Assembly: GCF_024699945.1 (NCBI RefSeq)
Contig: NZ_JAJOMY010000001.1
Coordinates: forward strand, 2,542,001 to 2,606,000
DNA: 64,000 bases
Direction: 5' to 3'
Source of the DNA: Phenylobacterium sp. J426
GTDB taxonomy: Bacteria > Pseudomonadota > Alphaproteobacteria > Caulobacterales > Caulobacteraceae
Every line of letters begins with the position of its first letter. Position 1 is the stretch's first letter. Made by a program: the position numbers and the translations under genes. The notes under the pieces were generated by a model. The model had not been told where the DNA came from. It did no database searches and saw only the letters and a program-made list of their open reading frames with translations. Positions 9,638-18,860 of this stretch are shown in pieces.

Positions 9638-10643
9638 CTACTCCGTCAGCCCGACCTCCTCGGGCGTGCGCCCCTCGGCCTCGGCCTTCCGGGCGCCGGC
9701 GAGGATGCCGGGCAGGGAGTAGTTCCCTTCGTGGCAGGCGTACTCGTAGACCGGCCCCCGGGCGGCGTTCAGCGGCATCTCGGCCCGCCACGTCCGGGCG
9801 TAGATCCCGGGATCGTCGACGCTGAAGTCATAGAGGATCTGGGTGGGCGAAATGCGGGTGAAGCGCTCCGTCACCCGGGCCTGCGGCGAGAGGAACAGGC
9901 TGGCGCCGAAGTAGGGGCGCAGCGACTCGCCCGGATTGAAGTTGCGGGTCTCCACGACGAGGGTGTCGCCCTCCCAGCGGCCGACGGACCAGCCCATCCA
10001 GGGCGTGCCCGGCGGCGGCGGCTCGGCCTTCAGCGGTATGATGCGCGCGTCGTGGTTCATCTCGACCACGATGACCACGTGATCGGGCGTCTGCTGGATC
10101 TGGTAGTGGTTGTTGTAGAGGACGTTCAGCATCGGCGGGCCGGCGGTGGAGCCGAAGCCCAGGATGCAGCGCTCGCCGAGCGGGCGCGACTCGGGGCCAT
10201 CGAAGGTGTTGCGGGCCTTCTGCAGGGTGGCCTCGTAAAGCCGGCGGCCCTGCGCCGTGTAGGGCAGGCGGCCATCGGCGGGGTCCACCAGCCAGGACGA
10301 GCGCGGCTCGCCGCGGACGCGGCCGATGGTGGTGCCGGGATCGACCCAGAAGCTGTTGTATCCGCCGGGATCCTCGCCGGCCGTGGGGGGCGCCGGCGTT
10401 GGGGTCGGAGGGGCGGTTCTGGGCCTCGCTGGCGCGGGCGCGCATCTGCTCCAGCGCGCGGGCCTGATCCTCGGACACGACCAGGGACTTGAACTGCGGC
10501 GGACGCTCGAGGCTGGTGAGCGAGGCATTGGTCCAGACGCCCTGGAGGTCGGGCGCGCCCCAGGCGGTCCGAGGCGCCTTGTACGCCTGGGCCGAGGCCG
10601 CGGAGGCGAGCGCCAGGAGGGCGCAGATCAGCAGCGATCTCAT
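9638..10643 (-). CDS. Secreted protein of unknown function (apparent +1 frameshift)
   Basis: The gene starts at ATG 10643, overlapping the stop of the serine hydrolase gene (ATGA), and has a signal peptide ending ASAASAQA. The mature part contains APDLQGVW and later WVDPGT, GERCILGFGS, WEGDTLVVET and FTRISPTQILYDF, features I associate with a common secreted family of uncharacterised proteins in Caulobacterales and sphingomonads. The frame breaks at six G (10385-10390). Deleting one base joins PNAGAP to TAGEDPGGYN and yields about 334 residues. The translational coupling supports a shared periplasmic job with the hydrolase. No catalytic motif is evident. Confidence 0.8.
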
Positions 10644-11881
10644 GCGCGGCGCTCCTGCAGGGCGGCATAGACCAGTTTGGCGGACTCGCCCCGGACATCG
10701 GGCGTGCCCGCGCCGGGCACGGAGCCGCGCAGGTTCTGGATCATGCCGACGAAGACCAGGTCGTTGGTGGGATCGATCCAGAACCAGGTGCCGAAGGCGC
10801 CGCCCCACCAGTAGCTGTCGAGGCCGTGCGGCAGGCCGCTCTCGGCGGGGCGCTTGTGGACCGCGAAGTCCATGCCGAAGCCCAGGCCTTCCTGGTTGGG
10901 GCCGTAGAGATCAACCTTCACGCCCGGCTGCAGCACGTCGGCGCGCATCAGCTTGACGGTCTCGGGTTTGAGGATGCGCGCGCCCTCCAGCTCGCCGCCG
11001 TTCAGCAGGGCCTGGCAGAAGCGGAAGTAGTCCTCGGCCGTCGAGAAGAGGCCGCCGCCGCCGGCCAGGAAGCGCGGCTTCTCGGTGCGGACCGACCGGT
11101 CGCTGGTGGGGACGATCGTCCCGGCGGCGTCGTAGGTGTGGACCTGGACGACGCGGGCGGCCTTGGCGGGGGCGACCCAGAACTGGGTGTCGGGCATCTT
11201 CAGCGGATCGAAGATGTGGCGCTGCATGTAGTCGGCGAGGTCGAGGCCGGACAGCTTCTGGACGACATAGCCCTGCAGGTCGACGACCGGACCGTAGGCC
11301 CAGTCCGTGCCGGGCTGGCTGGCGAGCGGCAGCCTGGCGAGCTTGTCGACCATGCCCTGCAGGTCGCTGTCGCGCAGGCCGGCCTGTTCGTACATGGCGC
11401 TGACGCCGAAGCCCGCGGTGTGGCTCATCAGCTGGGCCATGGTCATGGGGCGAGTCTGGTCGACGAGGGCGCCTTCGGCGGTCTTCACCTTCAGGCCCGC
11501 GAACTCGGGGATGTGCCTGGCCACCGGGTCGTCCAGCTTCCAGAGGCCCTTCTCGTAGAGCTGCATCATGGCCACGCCGGTGATCGGCTTGGTCATGGAC
11601 GCGATCCGGAAGATGGCGTCGGGCCTGATCGGCGCCGGCTCCGCGGCGTTGGCGCGTCCGTAGGCGTCGAGGCTGACGACCTTGCCCTTGCGCGCCAGCA
11701 GGGTGACGACGCCGGCCAGCTTCTTCTGGTCGACGAGGCCGTGCATGTGGGCGTTGAGGGCCGCGACGCCCGCAGGCGAGAAGCCGGCCGAGGCTGGCGG
11801 TTGCACGGCGATCCTGGCCAGCGCCGGAGACGCGGCGAATGCGACGCCCGCGGCCAGCAGGCCACGTCGACTGAAGGTCAT
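10640..11881 (-). CDS. Serine hydrolase of the class C beta-lactamase fold
   Basis: ATG 11881 follows the ribosome site GGAGGATCCG. The product has 413 residues and a Tat-like signal (RRGLLAAG). The catalytic SxxK motif is SMTK in RIASMTKPITG; the second motif region is WAYGPVVDLQGYV, and a C-terminal WGGAFGTWF takes the place of the KTG strand. This combination is typical of EstB-type esterases and other beta-lactamase-related hydrolases rather than true AmpC enzymes, so a resistance role should not be assumed. The enzyme is probably periplasmic. Its stop overlaps the start of the next secreted protein gene. Confidence 0.9.
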   Translation of the reverse strand: MTFSRRGLLAAGVAFAASPALARIAVQPPASAGFSPAGVAALNAHMHGLVDQKKLAGVVTLLARKGKVVSLDAYGRANAAEPAPIRPDAIFRIASMTKPITGVAMMQLYEKGLWKLDDPVARHIPEFAGLKVKTAEGALVDQTRPMTMAQLMSHTAGFGVSAMYEQAGLRDSDLQGMVDKLARLPLASQPGTDWAYGPVVDLQGYVVQKLSGLDLADYMQRHIFDPLKMPDTQFWVAPAKAARVVQVHTYDAAGTIVPTSDRSVRTEKPRFLAGGGGLFSTAEDYFRFCQALLNGGELEGARILKPETVKLMRADVLQPGVKVDLYGPNQEGLGFGMDFAVHKRPAESGLPHGLDSYWWGGAFGTWFWIDPTNDLVFVGMIQNLRGSVPGAGTPDVRGESAKLVYAALQERRA

Positions 11882-12002
11882 CGGATCCTCCCCAGATCTC
11901 GTCTTTCGTTGGCCTGAGCATTCCCGACTTTCGAACTTTCGGCCACTCATTTCGATGGCGACATTCTTGGGATAGGGTCCCGCGGAGTTTGGGGGAATCC
12001 GA

Positions 12003-13337
12003 TTGGTCAGGGCGCCTGAGGCCGTGGCGGCGACGCCGCTGAAACGCACGCCGTGGTGGGCGCAGCTCTATGTGCAGGTGTTGGCCGCCATCATCCTGGG
12101 CGCGGTCATCGGGCATTTCTGGCCGACGCTCGGCGCCTCGCTGAAGCCTTTGGGCGACGCCTTCATCAAGCTGGTGAAGATGATCATCGCCCCGGTGATC
12201 TTCCTGACGGTGACGACCGGCATCGCCGGCATGCGCGACCTAGGCAAGGTGGGCGGCGTGGCCGCCAAGGCCTTCGCCTACTTCATCGCGGTCTCGAGCT
12301 TCGCGCTGGTGGTCGGGTTGATCGTCGCCAACGTGGTGCGGCCCGGCGCGGGGATGAACGCCGACCCGGCGACGCTGGACGCCGCGGCGGTCGCCGACTA
12401 CGCGGCCAAGAGCCACGAGATGACCATCACCGGCTTCCTGATGGACATCATCCCCTCGACGGTGGCCGGCGCCTTCGCCGAGGGCAACATCCTGCAGGTG
12501 CTGTTCTTCTCGATCCCGTTCGGGGTCGCGCTCGCCATGGTCGGCGAGCGGGGCGAGCCGCTGCTGCGCGTGCTGAACGCCACCGCCGAGGCCTTCTTCA
12601 AGCTGGTGGCGATCTTCATGCGGGCCGCGCCGATCGGCGCGTTCGGAGCCTTCGCCTTCACCATCGGCAAGTACGGCATCGGCAGCATCGTCAGCCTGGC
12701 GGCGCTGGTGGGGACGTTCTATGCGACCTCGGCGCTGTTCGTGCTGGTGGTGCTGGGGGCGATCGCGCGGCTGAACGGCTTCTCGATCCTCAAGCTGATC
12801 CGTTACCTGAAGGAGGAGCTGCTGCTGGTGCTGGGGACCTCGTCCTCGGAGGCGGCGCTGCCATCCCTGCTGGAGAAGATGGAGCGGGCCGGTGCGCCCA
12901 AGACCGTGGTCGGGCTGGTGGTGCCCACCGGCTACAGCTTCAACCTCGACGGCACCAACATCTACATGACCCTGGCGGCCCTGTTCATCGCCCAGGCGCT
13001 GGGGATCGACCTGACGTTGCCCGAACAGCTGCTGCTGCTGGCGGTCGCGATGCTGAGCTCGAAGGGCGCGGCGGGCGTGACCGGCGCGGGCTTCATCACC
13101 CTGGCGGCGACGCTGTCGGTCGTGCCCAGCGTGCCGGTGGCCGGCATGGCGCTGATCCTGGGCGTCGACCGGTTCATGAGCGAGTGCCGGGCGCTGACCA
13201 ATTTCATCGGCAACGCGGTGGCGACCCTGGTGGTCAGCCGCTGGGAGGGCCAGCTTGACCGCGCCGCTCTTGACCGGGCGCTGGACAGCGAGCCGCAGCC
13301 GATCGCCGCCCTGCCGGTCGAGGCCGACGCCGACTAG
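12003..13337 (+). CDS. dctA: Dicarboxylate/amino acid:cation symporter (DctA/GltP family)
   Basis: This is an inner-membrane secondary transporter of 444 residues with the expected multiple membrane spans. Family signatures include the serine-rich hairpin [12 protein letters not shown], the NLDGT substrate/cation site in [16 protein letters not shown], and [13 protein letters not shown] near the second hairpin. It imports C4-dicarboxylates or acidic amino acids with H+ or Na+. The frame opens at TTG 12003; no better ATG precedes the first membrane span. Its stop overlaps by four bases the stop of a converging response regulator gene, so the two are not co-transcribed. Confidence 0.93.
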   Translation: MVRAPEAVAATPLKRTPWWAQLYVQVLAAIILGAVIGHFWPTLGASLKPLGDAFIKLVKMIIAPVIFLTVTTGIAGMRDLGKVGGVAAKAFAYFIAVSSFALVVGLIVANVVRPGAGMNADPATLDAAAVADYAAKSHEMTITGFLMDIIPSTVAGAFAEGNILQVLFFSIPFGVALAMVGERGEPLLRVLNATAEAFFKLVAIFMRAAPIGAFGAFAFTIGKYGIGSIVSLAALVGTFYATSALFVLVVLGAIARLNGFSILKLIRYLKEELLLVLGTSSSEAALPSLLEKMERAGAPKTVVGLVVPTGYSFNLDGTNIYMTLAALFIAQALGIDLTLPEQLLLLAVAMLSSKGAAGVTGAGFITLAATLSVVPSVPVAGMALILGVDRFMSECRALTNFIGNAVATLVVSRWEGQLDRAALDRALDSEPQPIAALPVEADAD

Positions 13338-13780
13338 CTGGCGCGGGAGAAGCGCCGGGAGGGGATCCCGGCGACGGCGCGGCGGACCGACGCCATCAGG
13401 CCCGAGACCAGGATGGGCTTGGAGACGAAGTCGGCGAACCCGAGAGCGGCGTAGTCCTGCGGCCGCCGCGACAGCACGTCGGCCGTGAGCGCTATGACCG
13501 GGGTGTTGCGTTCCGGACCGAGGGAGGCGCGCAGGCGCTCGACCACCTCGATGCCGGTCATTTCCGGCATGTGGATGTCCATCAGCACGACGTCGAAACG
13601 CTCGCACGCCAGGCGGGCGAGGGCCTCCTGCCCGGAGCTGGCCATCACGGCGGTGTGGCCGAAGGCGGTGAGGATCTCCTGCACGACGCGCAGGTTCATC
13701 GGATCGTCGTCCACATGAAGGACGCGTAGGGTCGGCTCTTTTGAGCCATCAGGGGCGCGTTCGGCGCTCACGCTGTTCAC
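13334..13780 (-). CDS. Single-domain response regulator (receiver only)
   Basis: The product has 148 residues: a short hydrophilic N-terminus, then one receiver domain with the acidic pair in HVDDDP, the phospho-acceptor aspartate in [11 protein letters not shown], the Thr of ALTAD and the Lys of VSKPI. There is no output domain. The receiver most resembles those fused to hybrid kinases, so it probably acts as a phosphorelay intermediate or protein-protein switch. It converges with dctA. No kinase is adjacent. Confidence 0.9.
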   Translation of the reverse strand: MNSVSAERAPDGSKEPTLRVLHVDDDPMNLRVVQEILTAFGHTAVMASSGQEALARLACERFDVVLMDIHMPEMTGIEVVERLRASLGPERNTPVIALTADVLSRRPQDYAALGFADFVSKPILVSGLMASVRRAVAGIPSRRFSRAS

Positions 13781-14047
13781 AGCGGTACTCCATCGGGACC
13801 ACGCCCGATTGAGGCCGAAAGTTGGCGCCTAGAAGCTAAGGTAAGACTGACGGACGTGGCTAACCGGCGTTAAGGACGCTGAACCAAAGTCGGTTTCCGG
13901 ACATCGGCCCGGCGGCGCAAAGACGCTCGCAAGTCGGCCACAGCATGCTGAGACGCCGGCCAAGTCGAAGCACGGTTAAACCCCGGCCGCTCTATTCGGA
14001 TCTCCCGCCGCGCGCGTGCATCAGCGCCCGACTCAACCACTGCGAGT

Positions 14048-14063
14048 TACCCCATCTGGGGGA
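14048..14063. promoter_or_regulatory. 16-base near-palindrome, motif TMCCCC-N3-TGRGGGA (copy A)
   Basis: TACCCCATCTGGGGGA matches, position for position, the two 16-mers at 23854 and 25439. It lies about 150 bases upstream of the lpoB-like gene and is a candidate operator for a shared regulator. Confidence 0.45.
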
Positions 14064-14158
14064 TGTTCCCCTGGCCGCGATGTGGTCGCCTAGGGTCGAG
14101 CTTGTTCGGGGGGGACGTCGCCTTTCCCAAGGGGGGCGCCGGGGGGCTCGAGGTTGTC

Positions 14159-14185
14159 GCACCGGCCTTCCCGCAAGGCCGGTGC
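14159..14185 (+). other. Perfect 11-bp hairpin before the lpoB-like gene
   Basis: GCACCGGCCTT and AAGGCCGGTGC form a perfect stem around a CCCGC loop, about 30 bases before the GTG start. There is no T run, so it may be a leader structure or a weak terminator for upstream transcription. Confidence 0.5.
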
Positions 14186-14214
14186 GCGCCACAGGGGGAA
14201 TTGGGGTCTTGCAC

Positions 14215-14856
14215 GTGAAATCGTTCGTCGCGGCCGCCGTCGCCGCCGTCGTCGGCCTGTCGCTTGCGGGCGCGGCCGAAGCCCAGCCGCGCGCGAAGCG
14301 GGCGAAGGCATCCGACACCGTCTATCGCGACACCACCTCGCCGGACAGCGTGCGAGGCGTCGGCACGGAGAGCCAGGATATCGTCTCCATGGCCGACACT
14401 ATGGTGCGAGACCTGCTGCTGGTCCCGGCGCTGATGAACCAGCCGACGCCGCCGCGGGTGATCGTCGATTCCAAGTTCTTCCGGAACGAGAGCAGCGAGA
14501 TCATCGACAAGTCGCTGATCACCGACCGCATCCGCGTGGGCCTGAACCGCGCCGCCAGCGGGCGGATGATGTTCATCGGCCGCGAATACGCCGAGATGGT
14601 TGAGCTGGAACGCGACCTGAAGGCCGAGGGCAGGGTGGACGTGGGCACGACCGGCCGCACGCGCGCCCAGGCCGGGGCCGACTACCGCCTGGTCGGCCGG
14701 ATCGGCACGCGGGATGCGGTCGACACGCGGACGGGCGTCACCAGCCGCTTCTCGCAATACACCTTCGAACTCGTGGACCTGGAGTACGGGGCGATCGTCT
14801 GGTCGAACCTCTACGAGTTCAAGAAGGAGAACCGCGACGACGTCGTCTACCGCTGA
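14215..14856 (+). CDS. LpoB-like penicillin-binding protein activator
   Basis: The product is 213 residues from GTG 14215, with GGGG of the leader acting as a plausible ribosome site. A signal peptide ends at AAEAQP; unlike enterobacterial LpoB, no lipobox cysteine is evident. The core carries LpoB-family features: VIDSKFFRNESS in variant form, IIDKSLITDRIRVGLNR, MMFIGREYAEM and YEFKKENRDDVVYR at the C-terminus. LpoB proteins stimulate the peptidoglycan synthase PBP1B from the outer membrane. The next genes are COG3014-like and YcfL-like, partners that accompany lpoB in other proteobacteria, which supports the call. Confidence 0.82.
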   Translation: MKSFVAAAVAAVVGLSLAGAAEAQPRAKRAKASDTVYRDTTSPDSVRGVGTESQDIVSMADTMVRDLLLVPALMNQPTPPRVIVDSKFFRNESSEIIDKSLITDRIRVGLNRAASGRMMFIGREYAEMVELERDLKAEGRVDVGTTGRTRAQAGADYRLVGRIGTRDAVDTRTGVTSRFSQYTFELVDLEYGAIVWSNLYEFKKENRDDVVYR

Positions 14857-14868
14857 GGGACGAGGCCG

Positions 14869-16033
14869 ATGAAGTCGCTGCCCCTGATCGCCGCGGTCCT
14901 GCTGAGCGCAGGCATCCCCTGGGGCCCGGCGCTGGCGGCCAAGGCGCCGCCGCCGCCGCCGGTCCTGCCGATGGACGCCGGCCCGGAGGAATTCCAGGCG
15001 CGGCTCACCGCCAACGGCGACCGCGACCGGGTGCTGAACCAGATGGAGATCGGCGCGCGGTCGTTCTGGAAGGGCGACCATGCCACGTCGAAAGCCGCGC
15101 TGGACGACGCCATCGGGCAGATCGGCCGGGTGTTCGCCAACAACCCCGACGCCGCGAAGGCTCGCCAGCTCTGGTACGACGAGGGCTCGAAGACCTTCAA
15201 GGGCGAGCCCTACGAACGGGCGATGGTCTTTCTCTACCGGGGGGCTGGGCTACCTTCGCGACGGCGACTTCGAGAACGCCCGCGCCGCCTTCCGGCAAGG
15301 GCAGATGCAGGACGCTTTCGCCGAGGAGAGCCAGAACCGCGCCGACTTCGGGCTGCTGGTGTTCCTGGAAGCCTGGGCGAGCCACCAGAACGGCGACGAG
15401 GACCTGCGCGACGAGAGCCTGGCGCGTCTGAAGGAGCTGCGGCCCGACTTTGCCGGCATCGGCAAGGGTGATGACACGCTGGTGCTGGTGGAGACCGGCG
15501 CCGCGCCGCGCAAGCTGGGCGATGGGCTCGACCACAGCTACTTCGTCTATCGACGCGGCAAGAACATCGCCATGGACGCCGCCGAAGTGGTCCGCGCGGG
15601 CGAGGCGCAGCGCGCGTACCGGATGGAGGACATCTACTGGCAGGCCTCGACCCGCGGCGGCCGCGAGGTGGACAAGATCCTGCAGGGCAAGGCGCAGTTC
15701 AAGGCCGGCACCGGCGCGGTGGGTTCGGCGCTCGCCGACGGCGTCGGGGCCTACAACGACATCGCCGGGGCGAGCACGGCGGGCGCCGCGGTGGGGGCGG
15801 TGGCCGGCGTGTTCCTGATCGTCTCGTCCAGCACCAAGCCACAGGCCGACACCCGCTACTGGTCGTCGCTGCCCGACCAGGTCCACGTGCTGACCTTCGC
15901 CTCCCAGGGCAAGCCGCCCGAGATGACCGCCCGCTTCCTCAAGGGCGACCAGCCGGCGGCGACGCCGGAGGCGGCGATCCGCTGCGACACCTTCGAGAGC
16001 CGCAAAACCCTCTGCCTGGTCCGCGCCTACTGA
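14869..16033 (+). CDS. COG3014-like TPR envelope protein (apparent +1 frameshift)
   Basis: ATG 14869 starts a protein with a signal peptide (PWGPALAA), then TPR-like helices (GLGYLRDGDFENARAAF) and a C-terminal half with VYRRGKNIAMDAAE, a glycine/alanine-rich hydrophobic stretch (GAAVGAVAGVFLIVSSS) and LPDQVHVLTF. The frame breaks at six G (15239-15244). Deleting one base restores FLYRGLGYL and about 387 residues. It lies 12 bases after the LpoB-like gene and 32 before the YcfL-like one, so all are probably one operon. The family is uncharacterised, but its constant company with LpoB suggests a role in peptidoglycan or outer-membrane assembly. Confidence 0.78.
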
Positions 16034-16065
16034 CGCGCGCCCGGCCCAAGCCAAAGGCTGAACCG

Positions 16066-16518
16066 ATGAAGACCGCCGTTCGAACTGCCGCCGCGCTGTC
16101 GCTGATGGCGGCGCTCGCCGCCTGCGCCACCCCCGAGGCCCCTGAAGGCGGCGTGCGGATCGACCAGCAGAACAACGTCCGGCCGGCGCTGAACTCGGTG
16201 CGGGTGATCGACGGCTCGCTGGCCCGCTACATCGGCCGCGACTACAAGGTCGACAGCGCCCTGGACGTCGAGGGGACCTACGTCACGCAAGGCCCGACAG
16301 GCCTGCCGAAGCTGACGGTGCAGATCCGCAACAAGACGAACCACCCAATCCCGCTGGAGGTGCGCGCCTCGTGGTTCGACGCCAGCGGCGCGCCGACCGA
16401 TGCGGCCGCCTCGTGGACCGGGCTGTTCGCCCAGCCGCAGGCGATGGTCACCTTCGAGACCTCGTCGATCAAGTCGAGCTCGGCGCAGTACTACGTCGAG
16501 GTGCGGGGCGCCCAATGA
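16066..16518 (+). CDS. YcfL-like (DUF1425) lipoprotein
   Basis: This is a 150-residue lipoprotein with lipobox ALAAC (Cys near residue 20). The mature domain has the small beta-sandwich pattern of YcfL: a mid-protein strand KLTVQIRNKTNHPIPLEVRASWFD and a C-terminal strand of type AQYYVEVRG. YcfL is encoded beside LpoB in enterobacteria, and the same neighbourhood here supports the assignment. The stop overlaps the next start (ATGA at 16515-16518), so it is translationally coupled to the fourth protein of the cluster. Confidence 0.75.
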   Translation: MKTAVRTAAALSLMAALAACATPEAPEGGVRIDQQNNVRPALNSVRVIDGSLARYIGRDYKVDSALDVEGTYVTQGPTGLPKLTVQIRNKTNHPIPLEVRASWFDASGAPTDAAASWTGLFAQPQAMVTFETSSIKSSSAQYYVEVRGAQ

Positions 16519-17327
16519 GGACCGCCCTGATCGTCCTGGCGCTCGCCGCTGCGGCCGCGCCCGCCGCCGCCCAGTACCGCCCGGGCCTGCCGGCGGTGAA
16601 CCCCGCGCCGCCGCGGGCCGACCCCGACGCGCCCAACCACGACGCGGCCGGCGCCTTCTCGGCCTGGAACGCGCGGAACGGGCGGCCGAGCATCCTGGTG
16701 TTCTGGAACCGCGAGCTCATCGAGGACGGCGCCAGCCAGTACGATGGCGTGGTCACGACGCGGGCCGACGGCGCGGCCGAGCGGGCCGGCTATGTGGCCC
16801 GCGGCTACGGCACGACGGTGGCCGGTTCGGCCGCGGCCGCGACGGTGACCTCCGAGACGCGCGTCTATGCCGAGCGCTCGACTCACAGCCGCTACGGCTT
16901 CCGGGACGATATCTTCGCCAAGAAGGTGGAGAGCGCGATGGTGGGGGCGTTCCTCAGCGCCGGCGCCAAGGTGATGGACCGCGAGGCGCTGATCCGGAAC
17001 CTTTCGGCGGGCAAGTCGAGGGACGAGCGGCTGGACATCCAGCACCTGGAGTCGGTCGCGATGAAGCAGGGCGTGCAGTACCTGGTGGAGGTGCTGCCCG
17101 ACCCCAGCGCCGCCTCGCCGACGGGCGTGAGCTTCACGGTGAAGGTGACGCATCTGCCGAGCGCGACCGTGCGCGGCCAGTTCGTCACCACGGGCGAGCC
17201 CCCGGCCGGGCCTGCCCGCCTCGTGGCCGGACCCTCGGGCTTCGAGCGGCGCGCGGCGGAGAGCCGCACCACGCCCGAGCTGGTGGGGGCGCAGGTGGCC
17301 TACGAGACGATGGGACGCCTGCGGTAA
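16515..17327 (+). CDS. Secreted CsgG/LpoB-fold-like protein, fourth member of the envelope cluster
   Basis: The product is 270 residues starting at the ATG that overlaps the YcfL-like stop. A signal peptide ends at PAAAQ. The central section (KKVESAMVGAFLSAGAKVMDREAL, given here only in part: VMDREALIRNLSAG, then LESVAMKQGVQYLVEV) shows the strand-helix pattern of CsgG/LpoB-type domains: an amphipathic helix, a hydrophobic strand ending in DR, a helix, then a second strand. I infer a distant relative of the LpoB-like protein three genes upstream rather than a recognised family. Likely periplasmic or outer-membrane associated. Confidence 0.65.
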   Translation: MRTALIVLALAAAAAPAAAQYRPGLPAVNPAPPRADPDAPNHDAAGAFSAWNARNGRPSILVFWNRELIEDGASQYDGVVTTRADGAAERAGYVARGYGTTVAGSAAAATVTSETRVYAERSTHSRYGFRDDIFAKKVESAMVGAFLSAGAKVMDREALIRNLSAGKSRDERLDIQHLESVAMKQGVQYLVEVLPDPSAASPTGVSFTVKVTHLPSATVRGQFVTTGEPPAGPARLVAGPSGFERRAAESRTTPELVGAQVAYETMGRLR

Positions 17328-17371
17328 TCGCGCGCCCTTGCGGCCGGCCGGGCCTCGGCTAGGTAGGGCCG

Positions 17372-17677
17372 ATGCAGGACGCTTACGCCAAGACGGTGAC
17401 CACGGGCTGGCTCGTGGCTGTGATGCTCGAGGTCGACGGCGAGCGGGGCCCGATGCGCCACTACTACGCCGTCGGCCACGCCGACCAGGGACGCGCGGAG
17501 TGGACCGCAGTGGACCGGGCGGTGATGAGCGGCAAGGTGGCGACGAGCCCGATCGGCGGCCTGGAGCCGGTGCAGGCGCTGAAGGCTCTGAGCGCCTGGC
17601 GCATGAAGGTCCTGGGCCTGGCGCTGGGCGAGGTGCGCGAACTTGGGCCCAATCACCCGAGGCGCTGGCTGGCCTAG
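17372..17677 (+). CDS. Hypothetical cytoplasmic protein, 101 aa
   Basis: The product has 101 residues and no signal or membrane span. It reads as a small beta-alpha protein (WLVAVMLEVDGERGPMRHYY, then an amphipathic C-terminal helix with WRMKVLGLALGEV). I do not recognise the family. It follows the envelope cluster by 44 bases on the same strand and may be co-transcribed. Its stop is 14 bases from the stop of a converging operon. Confidence 0.65.
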   Translation: MQDAYAKTVTTGWLVAVMLEVDGERGPMRHYYAVGHADQGRAEWTAVDRAVMSGKVATSPIGGLEPVQALKALSAWRMKVLGLALGEVRELGPNHPRRWLA

Positions 17678-17691
17678 GCCGGCGGCGCCGG

Positions 17692-18147
17692 CTACCAGCC
17701 GCGGCCCATGACCCTGACGCGCAGGACCGGCCCCGAGCCGGCCGTGGCCGCGGCCTCGTCGACCGGTGCGACGCCCCGCTCGCGCAGCCAGGCGGAGACG
17801 GCGCCGATCCGCTGGGTCAGCAACTGGGTCTCGACGCCCGGCCGGCGGTAGTGCGGTTCGACGACGCCGACCAGCACGACCGCGCCGTCAGGATGGCACG
17901 CCCGCCAGGACACGACGCGGGTCAGCGCCCCCTCGACCTCGTCGGTCAGGGCGAATGCGGCGTACGGGAAGGGCGCGTCGACCGTCCCGATCCCCTCGAA
18001 GGCGGTGCAAGGCGGTGGCGGCGGGCGCGGGGCGCGGGCCTCGAGAACCGCGGGGCTCGGCGTCGGCCGGACCGTGCGGACACAGCCGCCGCCCACCCCC
18101 GCAAGCGCCACCGCAAGCGCCGCCGCGCCGACGGCGTGGCGGCTCAG
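17692..18147 (-). CDS. OmpA-like secreted protein, probable CTG start
   Basis: The frame has no ATG near its N-terminus. A CTG at 18147 overlaps the stop of the preceding XRE gene in the same NTGA arrangement as the other junctions of this operon, and it gives a good signal peptide (SRHAVGAAALAVALAG). GTG 18111 would cut into that signal. The mature part has a Pro-rich linker, then a degenerate OmpA-like domain: VVLVGVVEPH, a helix LTQRIGAVSAWLRERGV and a final strand VLRVRVMG. It is the last gene of a four-gene coupled operon. A role in binding peptidoglycan is possible but key OmpA residues are not all obvious. Confidence 0.6.
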   Translation of the reverse strand: MSRHAVGAAALAVALAGVGGGCVRTVRPTPSPAVLEARAPRPPPPPCTAFEGIGTVDAPFPYAAFALTDEVEGALTRVVSWRACHPDGAVVLVGVVEPHYRRPGVETQLLTQRIGAVSAWLRERGVAPVDEAAATAGSGPVLRVRVMGRGW

Positions 18148-18332
18148 GGCGCGTTCCCCTGGCCGAGCTGCCGCAAGGCCTTGCGGAGGGCGACGAGGGT
18201 GACGGGGCGGGGTTTGGTCACGCCCTGCTCGAAGTGATGCACGGTGCGGTCGGTGACCCCCGCCCGCAGGGCGAAGCGCTCGACCGTCAGGCCGAGCGCT
18301 TCACGCGCCGCACGGAGCTCGGCTCCGGTCAT
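18144..18332 (-). CDS. Minimal XRE-family helix-turn-helix regulator, 62 aa
   Basis: The product is essentially one HTH domain: ELRAAREALGLTVERFALR followed by the recognition helix region GVTDRTVHHFEQG and a closing helix. It starts at ATG 18332, overlapping the stop of the Pal-like gene, and its own stop overlaps the next start. A stand-alone XRE protein locked between two envelope genes by translational coupling is unusual. It could autoregulate the operon, but no binding site can be assigned. Confidence 0.8.
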   Translation of the reverse strand: MTGAELRAAREALGLTVERFALRAGVTDRTVHHFEQGVTKPRPVTLVALRKALRQLGQGNAP

Positions 18333-18860
18333 CGCTCGCCGAGGCCGATGAGCACGGTGTGGGCGTTGCGGTTGCGCGCCCAGGCCTCCTCGCCCGAGCC
18401 CGAATCGATCGGCCGCTCCTTGCCGTACGAGACGGTGTCGATGCGGCCGGCGGGGATCCCGAAGCCGATCAGCGCCTGACGGGCGGCCGCGGCGCGGCGG
18501 GCCCAGGGCGAGGTTGTATTCCCGCGTGCCGCGTTCGTCGGCGTTGCCGGCGATGCGGACCCGGGCGTCGGTGCGGGTGCGCAGCCATTCGGCCTGGCGG
18601 CGCAGGGTGTCGCGCGCCTCAGCGTCGATCAGGTCGCTGTCGAACGCGAAGTACACGCGGTCGCCGGCGGTGGCGGCGAGTTCGGCCTGCAGGCTGGCGT
18701 AGGCCGGCGGCTGCCCCTCGGGCGCCGTCGACGGCGGGGCCTCGCTGTAGGCCGGCGGCGGCTCGGCGGCAGGCGCCGGGCCGGGCTTGGGCTTGCTGGC
18801 GCAGCCGGCCAGGAGGGCGCCGATGGCGGCGGCGAGCAGGAGGTTTTGTGCGGCCTTCAT
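18329..18860 (-). CDS. Pal/OmpA-family lipoprotein (apparent +1 frameshift)
   Basis: ATG 18860 starts a lipoprotein (lipobox ALLAGC) with a Pro-rich linker and an OmpA domain: VYFAFDSDLIDAEARDTL, then IAGNADERGTREYNLALG, in which Asp and Arg of the peptidoglycan-binding pocket are visible. After NLALG the frame is lost within 18498-18506 (ggcgggcc). Restoring it (one base out, or two in) gives RRAAAARQALIGFGI and a proper C-terminus ending IGLGER, whose stop overlaps the XRE start exactly. It binds peptidoglycan at the outer membrane. It is probably an accessory Pal rather than the Tol-Pal protein, since no tol genes are near. Confidence 0.82.

Larger units (their letters stand above)
13781..14214. 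other. 434-base intergenic region with near-palindrome and hairpin
   Basis: No convincing gene is present. The region holds the 16-base near-palindrome at 14048-14063, runs of G at 14108-14114, 14131-14136 and 14141-14146, and a perfect 11-bp hairpin at 14159-14185 just before the lpoB-like gene. The leftward receiver gene promoter must lie near its left end. A loose CtrA-like half-site pair (CTAA-N6-TTAA, about 13860-13873) is too imperfect to call. Confidence 0.5.

Noticed and set aside
10640..11881. AmpC beta-lactamase and antibiotic resistance
   Set aside because: SxxK is present but the second and third motifs are of the esterase-like branch; context gives no support for resistance.
13858..13873. 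CtrA binding site upstream of the receiver gene
   Set aside because: CTAA-N6-TTAA departs from TTAA-N7-TTAA in both half-site and spacing.
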